From: Mycobacterium sp. ENV421
GTDB lineage: Bacteria > Actinomycetota > Actinomycetes > Mycobacteriales > Mycobacteriaceae
Assembly (NCBI RefSeq): GCF_002887815.1
Contig: NZ_PDHO01000031.1
Span: 1 to 60,776, forward strand
Direction: 5' to 3'
DNA: 60,776 nucleotides
Each line of letters opens with the position of its first letter. Within the stretch, counting starts at the first letter, position 1. Positions 59,350 to 60,776 of the stretch are shown here, one piece after another. Made by a program: the position numbers and the translations under genes. Below the pieces are notes generated by a model, which saw only the letters and a list, made by a program, of their open reading frames with translations, searched no databases and had not been told where the DNA came from.

Positions 59350-60726
59350 ATGATCCTGGAGCAGTACTACATCGAGTGCCTGTCGCACGCTTCGTACCTG
59401 GTTGGCGACGAGACCACCGGGCGCGCGGTCGTCGTCGACCCGCGCCGCGACATCAGCGACTACCTGGCTGACGCACGCAGATACGGGCTCACCATCGAGG
59501 GCGTGATCAACACCCACTTCCACGCCGACTTCGTGTCCGGACACCTGGAATTGGTCGACGCGACCGGGGCGTGGATCGGCTTCGGCGAGTCAGCGGAGAC
59601 CGACTACCCCATCCGTAGGCTGGCCGACGGGGAACACCTGTCGCTCGGCGATGTCGACCTCGAGATCCTGTCGACCCCCGGACACACGTGGGAGTCGATC
59701 AGTGTGCTCGTCCGCGAGCGCGCCGGAGCGGAGCCCGCCGCCGTGCTCACCGGAGATTCGCTGTTCATCGGCGACGTCGGCCGACCGGACCTTGTCAACA
59801 TCGGTGACAGCTCGACCAGCGATCTGGCCCGGGCGATGTACCACACGATTCACGACAAGCTCCTGCGTCTGCCCGACAACGTTGCGGTGATGCCCGCCCA
59901 CGGAGCCGGCTCGTCGTGCGGGAAAAACCTGTCCAGCGAGCTGATCTCGACCATTGGCGAGCAACGCGCGAGCAATCCGTCCGTGCAGCCGATGACCGAG
60001 GAGGCGTTCGTCGCGCTGGTCACATCGGGCCAGCCCGCGGCACCGGCCTACTTCGCCTCCGACGCCGCGATGAACAAGCGGATTCACCCCCTGTTGCAGC
60101 ACGACCGCGCAGTGCCCGAGATGACGCCACAGCAGATCCGCCAGGCGCTCGATGCCGGCGTCCGGATCATCGACGCGCGTACCGTCGAGGATTTCGCGGC
60201 CGGGCATCTACGCGGGTCGATCAACGTGGGGTTCGACGGCCGCTTCGCCGAAACCGGCGGGATGGTGGCCGAAGTCGGTGAGCAGATCGTCCTGATCGCC
60301 TACCCGGGCGAGGAGCAGCAGGCGGCTGTGCGGCTGGCCCGCATCGGATCTGATGACTCGATCGGCTACCTGAACGTGGGTCGCGACGGGAGGTTCCCGG
60401 CCGAACTCGGGGACCTGGTGCAGGTCGCACCCCGCACCACCGTCTACGAATTGGATGGGCTGCTGGCCGACGAGGCGGTGACACTGATCGACATCCGCAA
60501 CCCGGGCGAGCGCGACGACGGTGCCATCCCCGCATCGATCCACATCCCGCTGGCTCAATTACGCCTTCGTCTCGACGAGGTGCCCACCGACAAGCCGATC
60601 GTCGTGCACTGCGCGGGTGGTTGGCGTTCCAGTGTGGCCGCATCGCTGTTGCGCGCCAACGGTATTCAGAACGTGTCCGACCTGCTCGGCGGACACAACG
60701 CGTGGGTCGCCGCGCACGCGACCTGA
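59350..60726 (+). CDS. MBL-fold persulfide dioxygenase-rhodanese fusion (CstB-like)
   Basis: A 458-residue sulfide-detoxification enzyme. The N-terminal metallo-beta-lactamase domain has NTHFHADF (H56, H58, D60), PGHTWES, LTGDSLFIGDVGRPD and VMPAHGAGSSCG, the metal ligands of ETHE1/Blh-type persulfide dioxygenases. Two rhodanese domains follow: the first (about 255-345) has no cysteine in its active loop; the second has Cys421 in CAGGWRS. The order matches CstB of staphylococci. ATG 59350 has AAAGGA 7 bases upstream. Under control of the CstR-like repressor by position. Confidence 0.92.
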   Translation: MILEQYYIECLSHASYLVGDETTGRAVVVDPRRDISDYLADARRYGLTIEGVINTHFHADFVSGHLELVDATGAWIGFGESAETDYPIRRLADGEHLSLGDVDLEILSTPGHTWESISVLVRERAGAEPAAVLTGDSLFIGDVGRPDLVNIGDSSTSDLARAMYHTIHDKLLRLPDNVAVMPAHGAGSSCGKNLSSELISTIGEQRASNPSVQPMTEEAFVALVTSGQPAAPAYFASDAAMNKRIHPLLQHDRAVPEMTPQQIRQALDAGVRIIDARTVEDFAAGHLRGSINVGFDGRFAETGGMVAEVGEQIVLIAYPGEEQQAAVRLARIGSDDSIGYLNVGRDGRFPAELGDLVQVAPRTTVYELDGLLADEAVTLIDIRNPGERDDGAIPASIHIPLAQLRLRLDEVPTDKPIVVHCAGGWRSSVAASLLRANGIQNVSDLLGGHNAWVAAHAT

Positions 60727-60776
60727 CTTGGCTCACTTTTCGGACGCGGAGTTGATCGCGACTCGTTGACCTGGGG

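Noticed and set aside
60727..60776. start of another gene at the window end
   Set aside because: Only 50 bases remain after the MBL-rhodanese stop and no start with a ribosome site can be supported.

Overview
The window is high-GC actinobacterial DNA whose gene order follows the conserved mycobacterial block that corresponds to Rv3696c-Rv3731 of Mycobacterium tuberculosis. Ergothioneine genes, a tuberculostearate operon, LucA, PknH-type sensor domains, MHB heme-binding domains and GTG/TTG starts all point to Mycobacterium sensu lato. The inserted amt-glnT-glxBCD operon between ask and leuA, the two c-di-GMP genes and the large secreted proteins suggest a rapidly growing (Mycolicibacterium-type) species; I cannot name the species.

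Layout. 1-82 holds nothing I can call. 83-4635: glycerol kinase, two SAM methyltransferases and a GCS2-type ligase-like protein. 4677-10015: complete ergothioneine operon egtA-B-C-D-E on the minus strand, every junction overlapping. 10093-13303: exported sensor-domain protein, Ohr/OsmC, catalase and a Pro/Gly-rich membrane protein. 13304-13980 is nearly empty, with one plausible small membrane protein of lower GC. 13981-17444: secreted DUF4185 protein, asd and ask. 17540-26156: nitroreductase-like protein, a small membrane-anchored protein, then amt-glnT-glxB-glxC-glxD-FAD oxidoreductase and an XRE-cupin regulator, preceded by a GlnR-like operator. 27090-29495: leuA with a leucine-rich leader peptide and competing hairpins, plus a PLDc_N/SHOCT membrane protein. 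29589-37148: GGDEF-EAL protein, DEDDh exonuclease, murT-gatD, an AbiEi/DUF559 gene enclosed by 62-bp inverted repeats, and an EAL protein attached to the recR operon. 37168-48220: recR, ybaB, amidase, SRPBCC protein, bfaB-bfaA, MHB protein, dnaX, aspartate aminotransferase, SRP RNA, tRNA-Ser, lucA and a DapB-like reductase. 48227-55714: a frameshifted small secreted protein, a truncated cutinase and three large secreted proteins. 55888-58444: PASTA lipoprotein, Prim-PolC and LigC. 58441-60726: a sulfide/persulfide module (DUF302, CstR-like repressor, three ATACCC-N4-GGGTAT operators, MBL-rhodanese enzyme).

How the genes work together. The egt operon, Ohr and catalase form an oxidant-defence block; the CstR/MBL-rhodanese genes handle reactive sulfur at the other end. 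The amt-glnT-glxBCD-oxidoreductase operon has the parts of an N-methylglutamate-type amine pathway (transporter, GS-III/gamma-glutamylamide ligase, three-part glutamate-synthase-like enzyme, FAD amine oxidase). Its GlxD lacks the 3Fe-4S cysteines, which would fit an amine-exchange reaction rather than a reductive one. This is the best candidate for an incompletely described system here. The second is the inverted-repeat-bounded AbiEi/DUF559 unit. The cell-envelope theme (MurT/GatD, Ami1, DUF4185, BfaAB, LucA, secreted hydrolases) runs through the rest. All starts and functions are read from sequence alone; no database search was run.
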